NCBI GenBank assembly: GCA_017311315.1 | Contig: CM029617.1 | Location: 13,125,455-13,189,454, forward strand | DNA length: 64,000 bases | Direction: 5' to 3' | Source of the DNA: Dendrocalamus latiflorus | Lineage: Eukaryota; Streptophyta; Magnoliopsida; Poales; Poaceae | Shown: piece after piece, positions 43,886 to 55,589 of the stretch | Numbering within the stretch: the stretch's first letter is position 1 | Layout of the letters: the number at the start of each line of letters is the position of its first letter | Notes under the pieces: generated by a model | Databases searched by the model: none | The model's input: only the letters and a program-made list of their open reading frames with translations | Told to the model about the DNA's origin: nothing | Position numbers and translations under genes: made by a program

Positions 43886-46715
43886 TATACACCTACACAA
43901 ATAACATCTACGCATACACATGGTGATTCTAGTTCGGCTGAACCAAAGGAGAAAGTATACGACAGTCCAATTACTCGCAGCCGTGCTAAACAAATCCAAT
44001 CACAGGTTAAAGCTAACTTGAGTCTAATTTTGGATTTAAATGATTTAACAGTGCTACCCATGTGTTCTTCTTTGGTGTTACTTAGGTACATGGGCGAGGA
44101 GCCAATGCCTGAGAATTTTAGCGAAGAAAGGAAGAGCAGTGATACACTTATTTGCATGCAGCCCAAGATGGATTCTATCACCTGGAAAGGAGCTAACCTG
44201 CATGCCCCACATGGCCGAAACAAATGAAAAATCTGCTACATGCGCAAGGAAAAGAAAGGCTGCACCACTTGTTATCTCTCATGCATGCATGCAAAATCTA
44301 CACAAAGAAGTTGGACGTTTGGTTTAGAGAGAGAGGAGAGAGAATAAAGGGAGGTTTTGCATGCATGCAAATCAGTTATAAATCTGTGCGGCTTGAACCA
44401 GGAGCCATGATCTGTTTGGCTGCATGTCTCCCTTTTTCTTTAATATGGTTTCGGCTGCAAGACTTGTGTCTTTTCATTTTATTTTGGAATATGTAGAGTC
44501 ATGCTATATATATGGGGCTGCGTCCCGGGGAGAGGGGCAGCAGACCTTTTCTTTTGAGTTTGATCTATTAAGAACAATGAGAGTGTTGGACCAAAATGGC
44601 GACAGAGGGGGGGTGAATGTCGATCTTTAAAAACTTGCCCCCAAAAAGTACTCACTCAAACTTCTCCGATAGCAACCAATGCTATGAAGAAGATGAGTTC
44701 AAAGTCTCTACTGAAACAACACTCACAGAGAAAACACAGAGCCAAATAAAAATGCAAAAGAAGAAATTCACCAGAGAGCAAAAAACTGGAAGGGCGGTCT
44801 GACCGCAGTGCCTCGGGCGGTCAGACCGCAGGTGTGCCGCCGGTCTGACCGGAGAAGGCTGGCCGGTCTGACCGCTTGGCTATAGCCGGTCTGACCGCCT
44901 CACAATAACCGGTCTGACCGGTTAATTGAAAACCAGACAGGCAGAGGGCAAGAGGCTGCGCAGCAACTACTGAGAATCCAAATTTTTGGTAAAAAGATTG
45001 ATCTCTGCTGTTGCCCTTTTGACAAAAGACCACCAACATATTCTAAACAAGGGAGAGACCATAAACAACAAGGGAAAACAACAAGAGCTCAAGAATTTGA
45101 GATGTGAGCCCAAAATCTGAAAGTTACAGGAAGCACCTCTATTTCTCAAATTCTCATCTAATCTCTGATTCTTTGGCTATGAAATTTAGAGATTAGGAAG
45201 GGAATAGCCTTGAGACACTGAGACTCAAATATGGGCAAAAACTTTCAAAGGGAAACAAGATTCTCACTAAACCTTAGAAAAGCCAAAAACCTGAACAACT
45301 ATAGAAAGCTTCACCAAAATCCAAATTCCTCACAAACTTTGATCCTCTGGTCTTGAAACTTTGAGGGAAGCTAATTAACAGCCTCTGGGCTCTAGATATC
45401 AAGTTTCATGCCATCTCATGAAGGGAATCAAAATTCACCTCAAACCCTAGGGAAGAAAATGAAGAACAGAGCAGCTCAAAAACAAAGAACTGAAATCAAA
45501 GATGGGTTCTTGGGATTTTAACTGATCAAATGATCTTGAGGCATCATCCCAGCATAGAGCAACCCATTTTGGACCTTCCCAACAAGAAACAACAAGAGAA
45601 TGCAAAAACTCAAAAAATCACCAAAGGATGAACGAAGCACGAACAGGTGACAGAAATAAAACCTCAGAGATTCCATTCATGAAAAACAGTGAATACAGAG
45701 GAGTCCCCATACGCATGGACATTACCACAAGAGGAATGATTACATAGATTCTCAACTCATCCTCTCCCTCTCAATCCTCAAGAACACCAAGAGCTCTACA
45801 TGCTTCCTGGGAGGAACACAACACAGAGAGGGGATGCTACGAAGGGAACACACTCTACTGCCCTCAACCACTCTCCAACCACTAAAGAGCAAAAGGCAAA
45901 ACCACCTCCTAAAGACTCTTTTGACCAAGGCAAACCCTAACTCTCTCCCAAAGCCATGAGGGGGCATGCAGCCACTCCCTCCTTTATATAACCCTTGGCT
46001 AACAGGTCTCCCACCCGTTACGCCCGCTAAACTCGAATGGAGCCGTCTCCCGCTTGTGCAGCCTCGCAAAATTACCAATTCGCCCCTCCTGCACCTTCCG
46101 GGAAGCTTCCGCGCTCCTTGTCGTCCAAGCCTCGCAACCACCTCGAGTCTCCGCCGTCTTCAACACATCCGACCGTTCTGACCTCGACACTGCTCGTGTC
46201 TAGTCCGGTCACCTTGTGTCTCGCCACGACTCCGCCTCGACGTCCTGCAGCCAACACAGACAAGAGACACATCAAATAGCACCGCTCGATACATGTAAGC
46301 ATAAATGCATTAATGAAATAACCCAAACCTGACAAGTCGACATAATATGCATCCTAACCATTTTGACCAGGTTTGACCAAGTCCGACCGAGTCCGATTGC
46401 ACCACGCAACATCAAGGTCCGAACCAACCAAATCAAACTCGACTTCCCTAAACCAATGTCAATTACTCATCACACACATGGGATGACCTCCACATGGTCT
46501 CTCAGAGAGCGTTCTTGTGATTCCCCGCGAATTGCACCTAGCTTGTGCTTCTACGCCATCGTGTGTATCTGTGTGAGCTAGTATTTAGGTTTGTAGACTA
46601 ATGATTGTCTCGGATAACAAGCTACGGTTGGCTTCCTCATCGCTGGGTTACAAATTTCCCCAAAGTACCATTCTTGATCCTGCACCGTGAGATCGGGCAA
46701 GTCGGTGCATTGGCT
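43880..46715 (+). mobile_element. Gypsy-like retrotransposon 3' fragment inserted in the PMD gene
   Basis: 43920-44227 encodes SPITRSRAKQIQSQVKANLS and LRYMGEEPMPENFSEERKSS, the Arg-Ser-Arg-Ala-Lys signature common at the C-terminus of Ty3/Gypsy polyproteins in grasses. LTR-like sequence follows (44230-44583), continuing after the nested solo LTR at 46505-46710 (cttgtgattccccgcgaatt, cttgatcctgcaccgtgaga). Ends are not sharply defined; catcc occurs near both (about 43874 and 46747) but the insert does not begin TG, so the TSD is unproven. Confidence 0.5.
44579..46509 (-). mobile_element. Solo Copia LTR (minus strand) with TSD gagag
   Basis: LTR 44584-46504 (1921 bp); on the minus strand it starts TGAGAGACCATGTGGAGG and ends TTTTGGTCCAACA. 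gagag at 44579-44583 and 46505-46509. TATA at about 45981-45990. Six odd palindromes of GCGGTC-n-GACCGC / CCGGTC-n-GACCGG type at 44792-44925. Confidence 0.95.
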
Positions 46716-47946
46716 CTCATGGGCTAGTGCGCATCACACAGCAACACCATCCATGCGCACCTCATCGCTCACGCTGGGGCCATCGCCCACAGCAAGGCCC
46801 CCTAGATCAGCTAGGGTTCGGCCGCACTTGTAGCGACCTATCACGGCTTGTGCGACTTTTTTCTTTAGGACCAAGGTGAACTTGGTCCTCGTAGGGTGTC
46901 CACTACTACTGCAACTAGGGTCGTTCGAGCGCTTTAGTCTTGGACAGCTATGCTCGAGGACATGACTCCATACGAGGCGGAAATGTACCCTGGGGGCGAC
47001 GACAACTAGCCTACGATGGGTTCTCTTTGGTGTTATCAACGGGTAAGTAGTCTGGCAATCAATTATTTCCTTCATATTAACAATGGTCGTACGGAATAGC
47101 TGTTGTTCCTTGCAGATACATTTCACGCACGTCTAGGTCACACGGGCTTATCTGCTCTTTGTGGAGCAGTTCGATCGCTTCACAATTGACGACGTGCGTT
47201 GGGAGCCGTACTCACCTGCAACACTGTAGAGCTGCACTCCTGACAGGCTGTCCTCACTCTATTGGCACGACTGGGCTTTTTGGCTGATGTGTCAAAAGCT
47301 CATGTATGACGTCTTCATCAAAGACTACGCGACGCATCGTGTGATGCGCCAGTTTGGCCTACATTAGGTCATTCCAGTACCAGTCAGATGACCGGTGCCA
47401 CAGAACGTCCACGCGTGAGTGACCACCTCTTAGGAATCTCCCTATACTACCTATTCGTTTGATGACTACTAACGAAATAGTCCTTTAAGCAGGCACTCTA
47501 GGAAGGGAGTAAAATGCAGCCCGAACTGGACGGCGAAGATGGAGGGGTGGACAGCGCAGTGGGAGGGAACACTTGACGACTACGTGAAGGAGGCCACCCC
47601 CTGTGACAGCAGTGCGTACGCGGAGTACCTGCGCTGGTACCAGCCTCGGACATGTACCAGGCTCGTACATGTCGTTGACCAGCCCACAACACACATCACC
47701 ACATCAATAGACACGTACCCCGCGCACCTCGTGCAGGACGCTCACATAGCAGTACGTTACATCAAATTGTAAATATTCCCTAATGGCAATGTCACTGAGA
47801 TGATTGACCATTTCATGTTTTTCCTGTGGGCTAACATTGGTGCTGTGATTTGGAGGGAGTCTCGCACCATGGCAGATAGGATCGCAAGTGGTGCAGACGT
47901 GACACAAGAGGAGGCGATGCACGCTTGGCATCGTGTGGAGGCCTAG
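46715..47946 (+). pseudogene. PMD protein of MULE-2, second part
   Basis: Continues the PMD after the insertion. VGCPLLLQLGSFERF (about 46890-46940), FDRFTIDDVRWEPYSPATL then a stop (47170-47228), WHDWAFWLMCQKLMYDVFI, THRVMRQFGLH and VIPVPV (47262-47385), TAKMEGWTAQWEGTLDDYV, SSAYAEYLRWYQPRTCTRLV (47531-47670), DTYPAHLVQDAHIAV and finally GADVTQEEAMHAWHRVEA with a stop at 47944-47946. This C-terminal half is what MULE-1 lacks. Two likely introns (for example about 47417-47490). Stops at several points show decay. Confidence 0.75.
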
Positions 47947-48230
47947 GGTGCACATATAGTCACCCTGTTATCTTACACAAGGCTACCAGATGTCCGTAAG
48001 CCCATGCCTGTTACACACACGGTTCGTCCACCGGGGCCACCCCCGACCTGACTAGGCAGTTTTGCGTGCTAACAATACCACAATTGGTAGCTTTGCATAG
48101 TAACGTGACCACACGGGCATCTTCATGCAGCAAGAAGGCCACAAGGGGCCCTATAAAAGGAGGTCGAAGAGAATTCTATGAGAACACTACACAAGCCATC
48201 CCAACACTGCATCGGTGCTTGCTTCACCAC

Positions 48231-48998
48231 ACCGGGATGGACAAGAGGCAGCAGAAGCAATGGGAGGTCAGCTCTCAGCAGCCCAGGTAGAACAAGTCTA
48301 GCATGCTACGAGGTTAGCTCCCCACAATGACGCAACCCGTAGCAACAACCCCATCCAAACCTTCCTACCGATCGTTCGCCGCAACACCCACCAGAGGGGG
48401 AGACGCCCCCCTTTGTTGGTGCCAGGACCCATGCAAGTTCTTCAAGTCTAAGCATCGTCTCAGCCTAGGTATGTGTTACTGGGGTTGTGCAAACTACTCC
48501 AATGATAATCCCGACCGCCGTCTAGACACCACCACCTATCGGCAGCAGATAAGGACCAGGTGCACTGTTTTCCCCTACTTTTTCTCCTTCAAAGTACACA
48601 CTAACAACCTCTCTTGTGTATCCACATTCCCAGGAACCCCTATGTGCCTACCGCAAATGGATCGATCTTGACATCCATCAAGAGGACCAGTGGGCCCTCG
48701 ACTTCGAGGAGTGAAACATCACAAGGTCCCACGAGATCCGGGAGGAGGACCGCTACAAGGATGAGCAAACCAAGCATAAACAATGGGAGACGAAAGCTCA
48801 TCTTGAGGCGTGCATGCGTAGGGAGCATGAGGCTCGCAAGAGGGAGCGCGAGAAAAAGAGGGAAATGGCGACCAAGGCAAAAGAGGCCGCAAAGGAGTTC
48901 AACACTGAGCTCGCAAGGAAGGGAAAATGGCCCCAATCCACGCAGAAGGTCGTACGAGCAGTTGCGTTGGTTAGTCGCACATGATGCTCTATGTTATG
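48231..48998 (+). pseudogene. GRF-type zinc-finger / coiled-coil protein of MULE-2
   Basis: The probable start MDKRQQKQWEVSSQQPR (48237) is followed by a stop. The zinc-finger exon 48327-48548 is in one frame: TPTRGGDAPLCWCQDPCKFF, KSKHRLSLGMCYWGCANYS, NPDRRLDTTTYRQQ. The intron ends cccag at about 48632. The second exon reads EPLCAYRKWIDLDIHQEDQW, a stop at 48713, then EIREEDRYKDEQTKHKQWET and MATKAKEAAKEFNTELARKG, to about 48950. It is better preserved than MULE-1's copy across the finger. A TATA-like cctataaaaggagg at about 48150 may be its promoter. Confidence 0.65.
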
Positions 48999-49379
48999 GA
49001 TGTAATCAAACCCTACACGGCATGTTATTTCCAACTGTATTATCAAGTCTATTTTAATTTAGACAAACTTATTTTCTTGTCTTTTTGCATTCAATTATTC
49101 CCATAGTAAGTCATCCAACAATATTAACTGACCAGTTTTCCTCCGTGTACGAATTCCTGGTAACATCACAATATCACTTACCCTCGTACTTACCGATTGT
49201 TCTAAGTTCAGTCGTTCTTAAGAAAAGTTTCACAAATTTTTTGGCACTACAACAACATACAATGATCATAAACTCTTATTACGAATCCAACAAATTATCA
49301 CTCTTATTATGAATTCAACAGATTATCTCCTAGTCATAATCTACAAAATTCACAAAATGAATTAACCCACACTGCATCT

Positions 49380-49641
49380 TGCTTGCAGTCGCTACACAGC
49401 CGGGCGGCTGCAACTTGTTGTCGTCCAGCCACAGGGCGACAAGATCCAATCGCCCAATTGTTGGGCGACTGAAACCTATTGCCTAACGGCTTATAGATAG
49501 CTTTATTGTCACTTGGCCATTAGGTGCTAGGCTCCAATCGCTCGATGGTTAGGCGACTGGAGCCTATTTCTATAAAAAAAATGTTGGCACGAGTATATTT
49601 CTATTATTTTGAATAAAAAATAGATTATTCATAAAAAATTC
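49380..49641 (-). repeat. Right terminal inverted repeat of MULE-2
   Basis: Inverse of 40244-40505, with gtcgcccag/ctgggcgac-type palindromes degraded by substitution (for example aatcgcccaattgttgggcg near 49448-49467). Confidence 0.8.
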
Positions 49642-49651
49642 ATTAAGTCAT

Positions 49652-52360
49652 CACCTTTAGGCAAAAGACAAGTTGAAGTTGCTGCTACTAGAGGCATGAT
49701 TGTTAGGCAATGTTATCGTTATCTTGGTCTGCAAGTGCATCGTCCTCAACTGCACCATTGTTAGCCCTGTCCATACTGCTGGCCCTAGCTACCGATGTTG
49801 CCATCGGTGTTCCCATTGCCGAGGATTTCATCATCCGGTTGTGAGCCCGCATGTGAAGAACCAGTCCCCTGTAACAGGCCATACATAAGTTGTAATATCC
49901 CATTTAAATCCCTCCTAAGGACTCATTCATAAATATGAAAAAGAATGTAAGGAAAATGGGAGGGAGAGGAAAGAGTGGAAACGTTTCCTAGCTTGACTGA
50001 GTCAATCACTTGAATAGACTCTAGACTATGTATTATAAGGAGAATGGGGGCAGGGGAAGCTGCCAAAACCCTAGCTGCCACCTTCCACCCCAACACCACT
50101 GCCATTGCTGAGCCACCACTACGCTTTGGTTGTGTCCTTGTCGTGCCATAGCCGCACCAAGCCATGGCCTCACCATGCCCAATCATGTTGGGCCACACCT
50201 GTGCCACACACCAGTGCACACTATGCCAGCACCCACCCATGCTCCAGTAAGTACATCATCGCCAGTGCCCGTCCGCGCCAGTGCGCGTCCACGTCGCTTC
50301 ATGCCCACAACAGTGCTCTGCCATGCCCTTGTTGCACCGTCCACTGCTGTTGGGTGGCTACCGTATGTCGGCCAAAGAGAGAAGAAGGGTAGGGGGAGGA
50401 GGGTGACAACCAGAGAAGGAAGAAGGCAGGGAGGAAGAGAGGTTCCGCTTCTTCGTCGTTGTCGTTGTGCTGGCAATGTTTGGATTTTGGGAAAAAGATC
50501 ATTTAAAACTGTGTTTTCCTATTCTTAGGCCTTAATAGATTGATTTTGGGGATGTGACAGTTCTGGACATCATAGATGAGAATTGTAAAAGATGCATTTT
50601 AGTGATTGCTATTTGTCAAGATCGATGTTCTATTTTGTGATTAAGTTTTGGGGTAGCTATGTCGTGTTTCATGGCTTGTCCATATTAAGATAATTTCAGA
50701 GAATTATTTGAAGTTTCCATAGAGTGCAAGAACAAGTAATTTGGTTGGGAGGTTTAGGAGTTATGGTCTTGGAAATTCTGTTGTTCAGAATTGGTCGCTG
50801 CTGGACACAGTCACGGTATTCTATAGATTCGCTATAGAAGATGGTCGAATTAATTCTTGGGAATAACTAGAGAAAGCTAGATAATTTCTTGTAGTTTTGA
50901 AAAGTCGTATGATTCCCTATGGTTGCTGTTACAGAATAAAAGATATTAAACTGCTAAGTCTGCTGTCCAAAAATTTATAGGACTATCTTCAGGGTGGAAA
51001 ACAGAGGGTTAGATGAAATAATCTGGCTTTTTAGCCAACTAAGAAGTTATAAGAATTTTTTTTAGTTTCCAAAAAAATATATGGTTTACTGTATTTCAAT
51101 CCTTGAGTTGGGAGTTATGGCACTTGAAACACCGGATCAACGGAGGGGAATGCCCGGTGGAGGGGGAAATAGTTCAACCGGGGAGCGGGTTGTATCATTG
51201 TTGTTTAAATTGTTGTTTCTATTGTTATGGTGTTTGTTGAGATGAGGGGTTTTCTGTAAGCATGGTTGCTACAGGGTTTGTGTCTTCTACCCATTGCTCT
51301 GCTTTATGAGATTGAAAGGTGAGTGCATGATAGAATAGTAACATGAGTGGTTTTCTATTGTTGTTTATGATAAGCAAATATTTGACATACTGATTCATAT
51401 ATTTACACTTGCTTCTTATAATGCTTACATGATTATGGTTTAAATGATGATGATATTAAATGGTTAATGTTGTTAAGTGAATATTAAATTAAAAATCATT
51501 GTATTTGCATGTTCAGCATTTATAATGGAAAGAGATGACCTGTATGGCCCTCTAGAGCCAATTTTGTGTGGACGATCCACAGGAGTGGGTAGAGAAAGGC
51601 CTACTTTGGTGTGCATTCCACGGGAGTGGAGTTGACATCTCCACATGAAAAGAGGGGCTTGAGTGGACACATGAAAATAGTATCGATAGATTTTTTTTCC
51701 TGAAAAATACTTTCGCAATATTATATTTTTTACCTTTACAAGTATATCATTATAAAAATCCATGATCAAATTTTCACCTTACAGACCGTAAATATTAAAA
51801 AAAGAACTTACATATTGATGCAGATCGATGAATATAGTGATCTATCTGCAATACTGCCATTAATTTTGATCTGATAGCTATATATATGGATTGCATGGGT
51901 GCCATATAGCTAATTCAGGCCTCAGCGTGTAAATAGTTGAAGCACTGATGGAGACATCCATACAGGCTGCTAGGTTCCTTGCATGCCAACAGTAACTAAT
52001 ATATGGACGGCAGTCCGGCATGGGTCAGATTTGTATAATTAATTGATTAGCTGGCTTCGGTTGGTGTTGATGTATAGCATGTGGTTGTTCGCATGGGCTA
52101 ATCAAACGCAGCGTATCTCCTTGATTTAACGTTGTTGCGACCTAGGACTCTGCTAGAGTCCTGGTTCGGCCCTCCCGGAGGTGTAGGAGGTGCTAAGATC
52201 TCTATTAGATCTGACCTTTCATCCGCCTTCCATCCACCAGAAGCACTGTAACACCTTTACTTTTGAGAACAGGAACGTTAAACTATCTGTAACAGTTCAG
52301 GAGTTCAGTTATGGACAGAAGAAGTATCATGCATACTTACGAACATTTAAAAGGAGTTAA
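49652..52360. other. Unassigned DNA between MULE-2 and the Helitron
   Basis: No gene I can support. 49891-50560 starts tgtaatatccca and ends gatgtgaca, a pair typical of Gypsy LTR ends, but the flanking pentamers do not match and no PBS follows. 50560-51680 reads like LTR-derived sequence (ccacaggagtgggtagagaa). 51685-51800 resembles the interior of the MITE at 11569. Open frames (for example 50130-50528) are low-complexity and unrecognised. Confidence 0.35.
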
Positions 52361-52544
52361 TCTCTACTCCTTAAAAGGAGGAGTTCAAGGTGATGGTGCA
52401 TCCTACACTCCTTCCTTTTTCACTGACATGTGGGGCCACATTTTTTAGCTGTCCTCACCTACTACCCCTCTCTCTCCCACCCACCGACCTGCTTTTTTCT
52501 AAAGAAAACAACCGATGGACTGAGGGAGGCGGCGGCTCAGTGCG

Positions 52545-52660
52545 ACCTTGCGAGGACCGGTGGGGGAGAGGAAGGAGGTGACGGCGGGGGCGGCGCCGGT
52601 TGGGGGCGGAGGAGAGGAAGGAGGCGACGGCGGGGGCGGCGCCGGTTGTGGGCGGAGGAA
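52545..52660. repeat. GC-rich internal inverted repeat of the Helitron (left arm)
   Basis: ggcgacggcgggggcggcgc and neighbours occur twice here (about 52575-52650) and in inverted orientation at about 56560-56650. The arms are each about 80-100 bp and sit near opposite ends of the Helitron. Confidence 0.7.
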
Positions 52661-52859
52661 GGAGGACCGAAGAGCCGACGTCACGGAGTGAAATGGAGGG
52701 AGTGAGGAGAGGGGGAGCCAATTGAGGCGGCGGCGGAAGCGGCCGGGGTTGGAGGCCGAACGTGGCGCCGGCGCCGGAGTGAAAGAAGGCGGGAAAGGGT
52801 AGCAGCACAAGCTAAAGACGGACCGACACTTCCGCCGCGCCGCCCTCGCCTCCTCCCTT

Positions 52860-53105
52860 CCCTCCTCCGCCGCTCCGGCCTCGCCTCCTCTCCACCCCGC
52901 GCCGCCGCCGCTTCCTCCCCCCACTCCTCCGTCGTTCCGGCCTCGCCTCCTCCTCTCCACCTCGCGCCGCCGCTGCCTCCTCCTCCCCCTACTCCTCCGC
53001 TCCGCCGCCGCATCCTCCCCCGCTCCGCCCTCGCCTCCTCCTCCCCACCCCACCCCGCACCGCCACCGCCTCCTCCTCCCCCCACTCCTCCTCCCCCGCT
53101 CCCCC
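52860..53105. repeat. GC-rich minisatellite, about 65-75 bp x 3-4
   Basis: Imperfect tandem units containing tccggcctcgcctcctc, cgcgccgccgc and cactcctccg (about 52868, 52938, 53025). Produces the long Pro/Ser/Arg-rich open frames on both strands of 52500-53900, which I do not consider genes. The stretch 53106-54000 is equally GC-rich and purine-strand-biased; nothing recognisable. Confidence 0.6.
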
Positions 53106-55229
53106 GCTCTAAAAAAGCAGTGAAGAGGGGAAGCACAAGGGGGCCAAGGAGAGAGACGGTGGGTGCAGCCGATGGATGGTGGAGAGCGGCGGCGCTCGCC
53201 GGTGGTAGCCGAAGAGTGGCGCTAATGAGGGTGCGGCGGCCGGTGGTGGAAGTGGACGGTGCGGTGGAAGAAAGGAGAAGCAGTGGGGAGGAGGAAGGAC
53301 GGTGATGTATCCGAGAGGAGACGGAACAGAGGGTGGCGGTCGGTGTTGATGGAGGTGGAATAGAGGGGCGGCGCCTTGTGGAGGTGGCCGGAGAGAGTTG
53401 ATAAGGGAGGCGGCGGAGGGAGAGCAAGACGGTGGCGGTGCTGATGTGGGAGAGGAAGAGGAAGGCGGGGAAGTGAGGATGTGGCGGCGGATGTGGAGAA
53501 GGAGCGGCTGGAGGGAGTTTAGGAGGGAGGAGAGAGGCGGAGGAGCTGCGGGAGAGCTGTGGCGGGGTGAGGGCGTGGCCGCCGACGAGGTATGGCCCGG
53601 CCTCGCCGGCGCCGTGGATGGAGAAGAAGAGGGGGGTGAGAGGAGCAGACGAGAAGGGGGCGGCGGAAGAGAGCAAGCGGCGACCGGTGGATTTGGAGCG
53701 GCGGCGCCGAGGTGGGGCAAGAGGAGCGGCGGGGCGCGGGTGGAGAAGCGGCTGGTGGAGGATGATGGCGCTGGGAAAGGAGCGTAGAAGGGGGAGAAGG
53801 AAGGGGCGGCGCGGTGGATGCAGACGGGAGTAGGCGGGCGGCCGCCGGCGAGATGGCCCGGACTCGCCGGCGCCGAGGCAGAGAAATGGGGAGGAAAGCA
53901 ACGGGAGGAGAAGGGAGAAGCAATACCGGGCTCAGGCGTTTCTTTCGGCGGCGGCTAGGGCATGTAGGCCGGTGTGGGATTTCGGCAATTTGCGAATTAG
54001 CCCTCCAAAAAATCTAGGGTTTACAATTAAGTCCTTCCCCATTGTGATTTCTTCTGATTTAGACCTCCAGAGCTCCGTTTTCTTCGCGGAAAGATCCTAC
54101 GTGTTCATAGAAACACGTACATCGGTATGGAGCAGTCCTGGAATGCCGAATTTGTCGTTTACTCAAATGCCAGGTCTCACACAAGATCAAATGCAAATGC
54201 ACACTACTTTTCTGAAACGCAGAGGACCATAACAAAAAGCTACACTTGTTAATACCTAGCGATCAAACACTAAACACTTTCAAGAACAAAATGCGTTGAA
54301 GTAGCAGGTTCCACATCAGTTACCTACTGGAACACCAGAATATTAGATAGTGGAAAGTGAAAATAATTTTGGAGCAATTATTATTTGAAGGAGAGTACTA
54401 CCATGGGAAATATGGAAGGCAGTAGAAGTAAAAGATCATTCTGGATCAGCCGACCAGTTATTGTAAGACTACTTTGTGTGCTGAAAAGAGCTACATCGAT
54501 GTGGCGCATAACTTCCCCTTCAGGGTAATCTCCAAGATAGTCAGTTTTGAACTCTTTCTACATGTTATGTATGACTATAGTCTCAAATGTATATAGAACA
54601 GATCAGCAGCTATTGAAGTAGCAGAAGTAATGTTTAGATTATCTCTCACTTGCGCAGTCAAAAAGCAATCAATAAACATGATTCACCTTATCGCTGCACA
54701 AAATTTCCAAAAACAATGTGCAAAATGGAAGAGGTATCCAATTAAGATAGATTTTGAATTAATTGAAGTTTATTTTAATCACATTAAATCTTTTTAATTT
54801 CTAAAATTCAAATTGAGCTTTAATTAATTCAAGAAAATCTAAATGGTTAATTTTATTTCAAAAGCTTCAAAAAGACTCTGAAAACCAGGATATTAAAAAA
54901 CTCCAATCCATTAAACAAAGTTAACCTATTTCCACCTGATTTTTTTTTACTGCCACTATGCACATAAGGGATGTACAAATTCAGGTTAAACTTGTTGGCA
55001 AACCAGAAGAAGAACTTGCATGCAGGCTTCTGCAGCTGCAAGGAAGAAGAACATGCATGCATGCAAGCAAGCTTCAAACAGGTTGACAAAACTAGTTTAT
55101 AGTTTGTACAGACCAAACACACTACTATGACCCAAGCAACAATCCTCAAGAACCAAGCCAATAGAGCTATTGACCAAAAAAATCACTTGGCAACAGCCAA
55201 CAGATATTACTCAGAAATTGCTTTGCTTC

Positions 55230-55589
55230 GCATGCTATGCTCTCTGCTTATGATTGCTTCAAGACAATAGAATCAATAACAATCTGAAAATAACTATTAC
55301 AACTACCTCCAAGATTGTCATTCTCATTGAAAATAGGCAAAGCTAGCAAGAACATAGCTAGAACGTTACCGATCAGCATGATGGTCGACACAGTTAAAAT
55401 AGTACATTTTGCATGCTATGCTCTCTGCTTATGATTGCTTCAAGACAATAGAATCAATAACAATCTGAAAATAACTATTACAACTACTGCCAAGATTGTC
55501 ATTCTCATTGAATAGGCAAAGCTAGCAAGAACATATCTAGAACGTTACCGATCAGCATGATGGTCAACACAGTTAAAATAGTACATTTT
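55230..55589. repeat. Direct tandem duplication, 181 + 179 bp
   Basis: Units 55230-55410 and 55411-55589 start gcatgctatgctctctgc and end agttaaaatagtacatttt; nearly identical (few substitutions, a 2-nt deletion in caatgaata(g)). Located in the AT-rich part of the Helitron (54070-55860), probably intron DNA of the captured gene; no coding content. Confidence 0.9.

Larger units (their letters stand above)
40234..49651 (+). mobile_element. MULE-2: second copy of the MULE family, TSD attaagtcat
   Basis: Element 40244-49641; 10-bp direct repeats attaagtcat at 40234-40243 and 49642-49651. Ends gaattttttaatgaataatc and, inverted, gaattttttatgaataatc. Total 9398 bp, or 7472 bp without the nested solo LTR. 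Same gene order as MULE-1, but the transposase N-terminus is deleted (junction near 40835, equivalent to about 4215-5265 of MULE-1). The site lies in a host sequence where attaagtcatcacct and aggcaaaagacaagttga also occur just upstream (40176-40212). Confidence 0.9.

Noticed and set aside
49891..50560. Possible Gypsy LTR (tgtaatatccca to gatgtgaca)
   Set aside because: Flanking pentamers differ, no primer-binding site follows, and no partner LTR is in the window.
52681..53901. 406-codon open frame on the minus strand, with overlapping long frames on both strands
   Set aside because: Pro/Ser/Arg low-complexity translation of a GC-rich minisatellite region; frames are open in several phases at once, with no domain.
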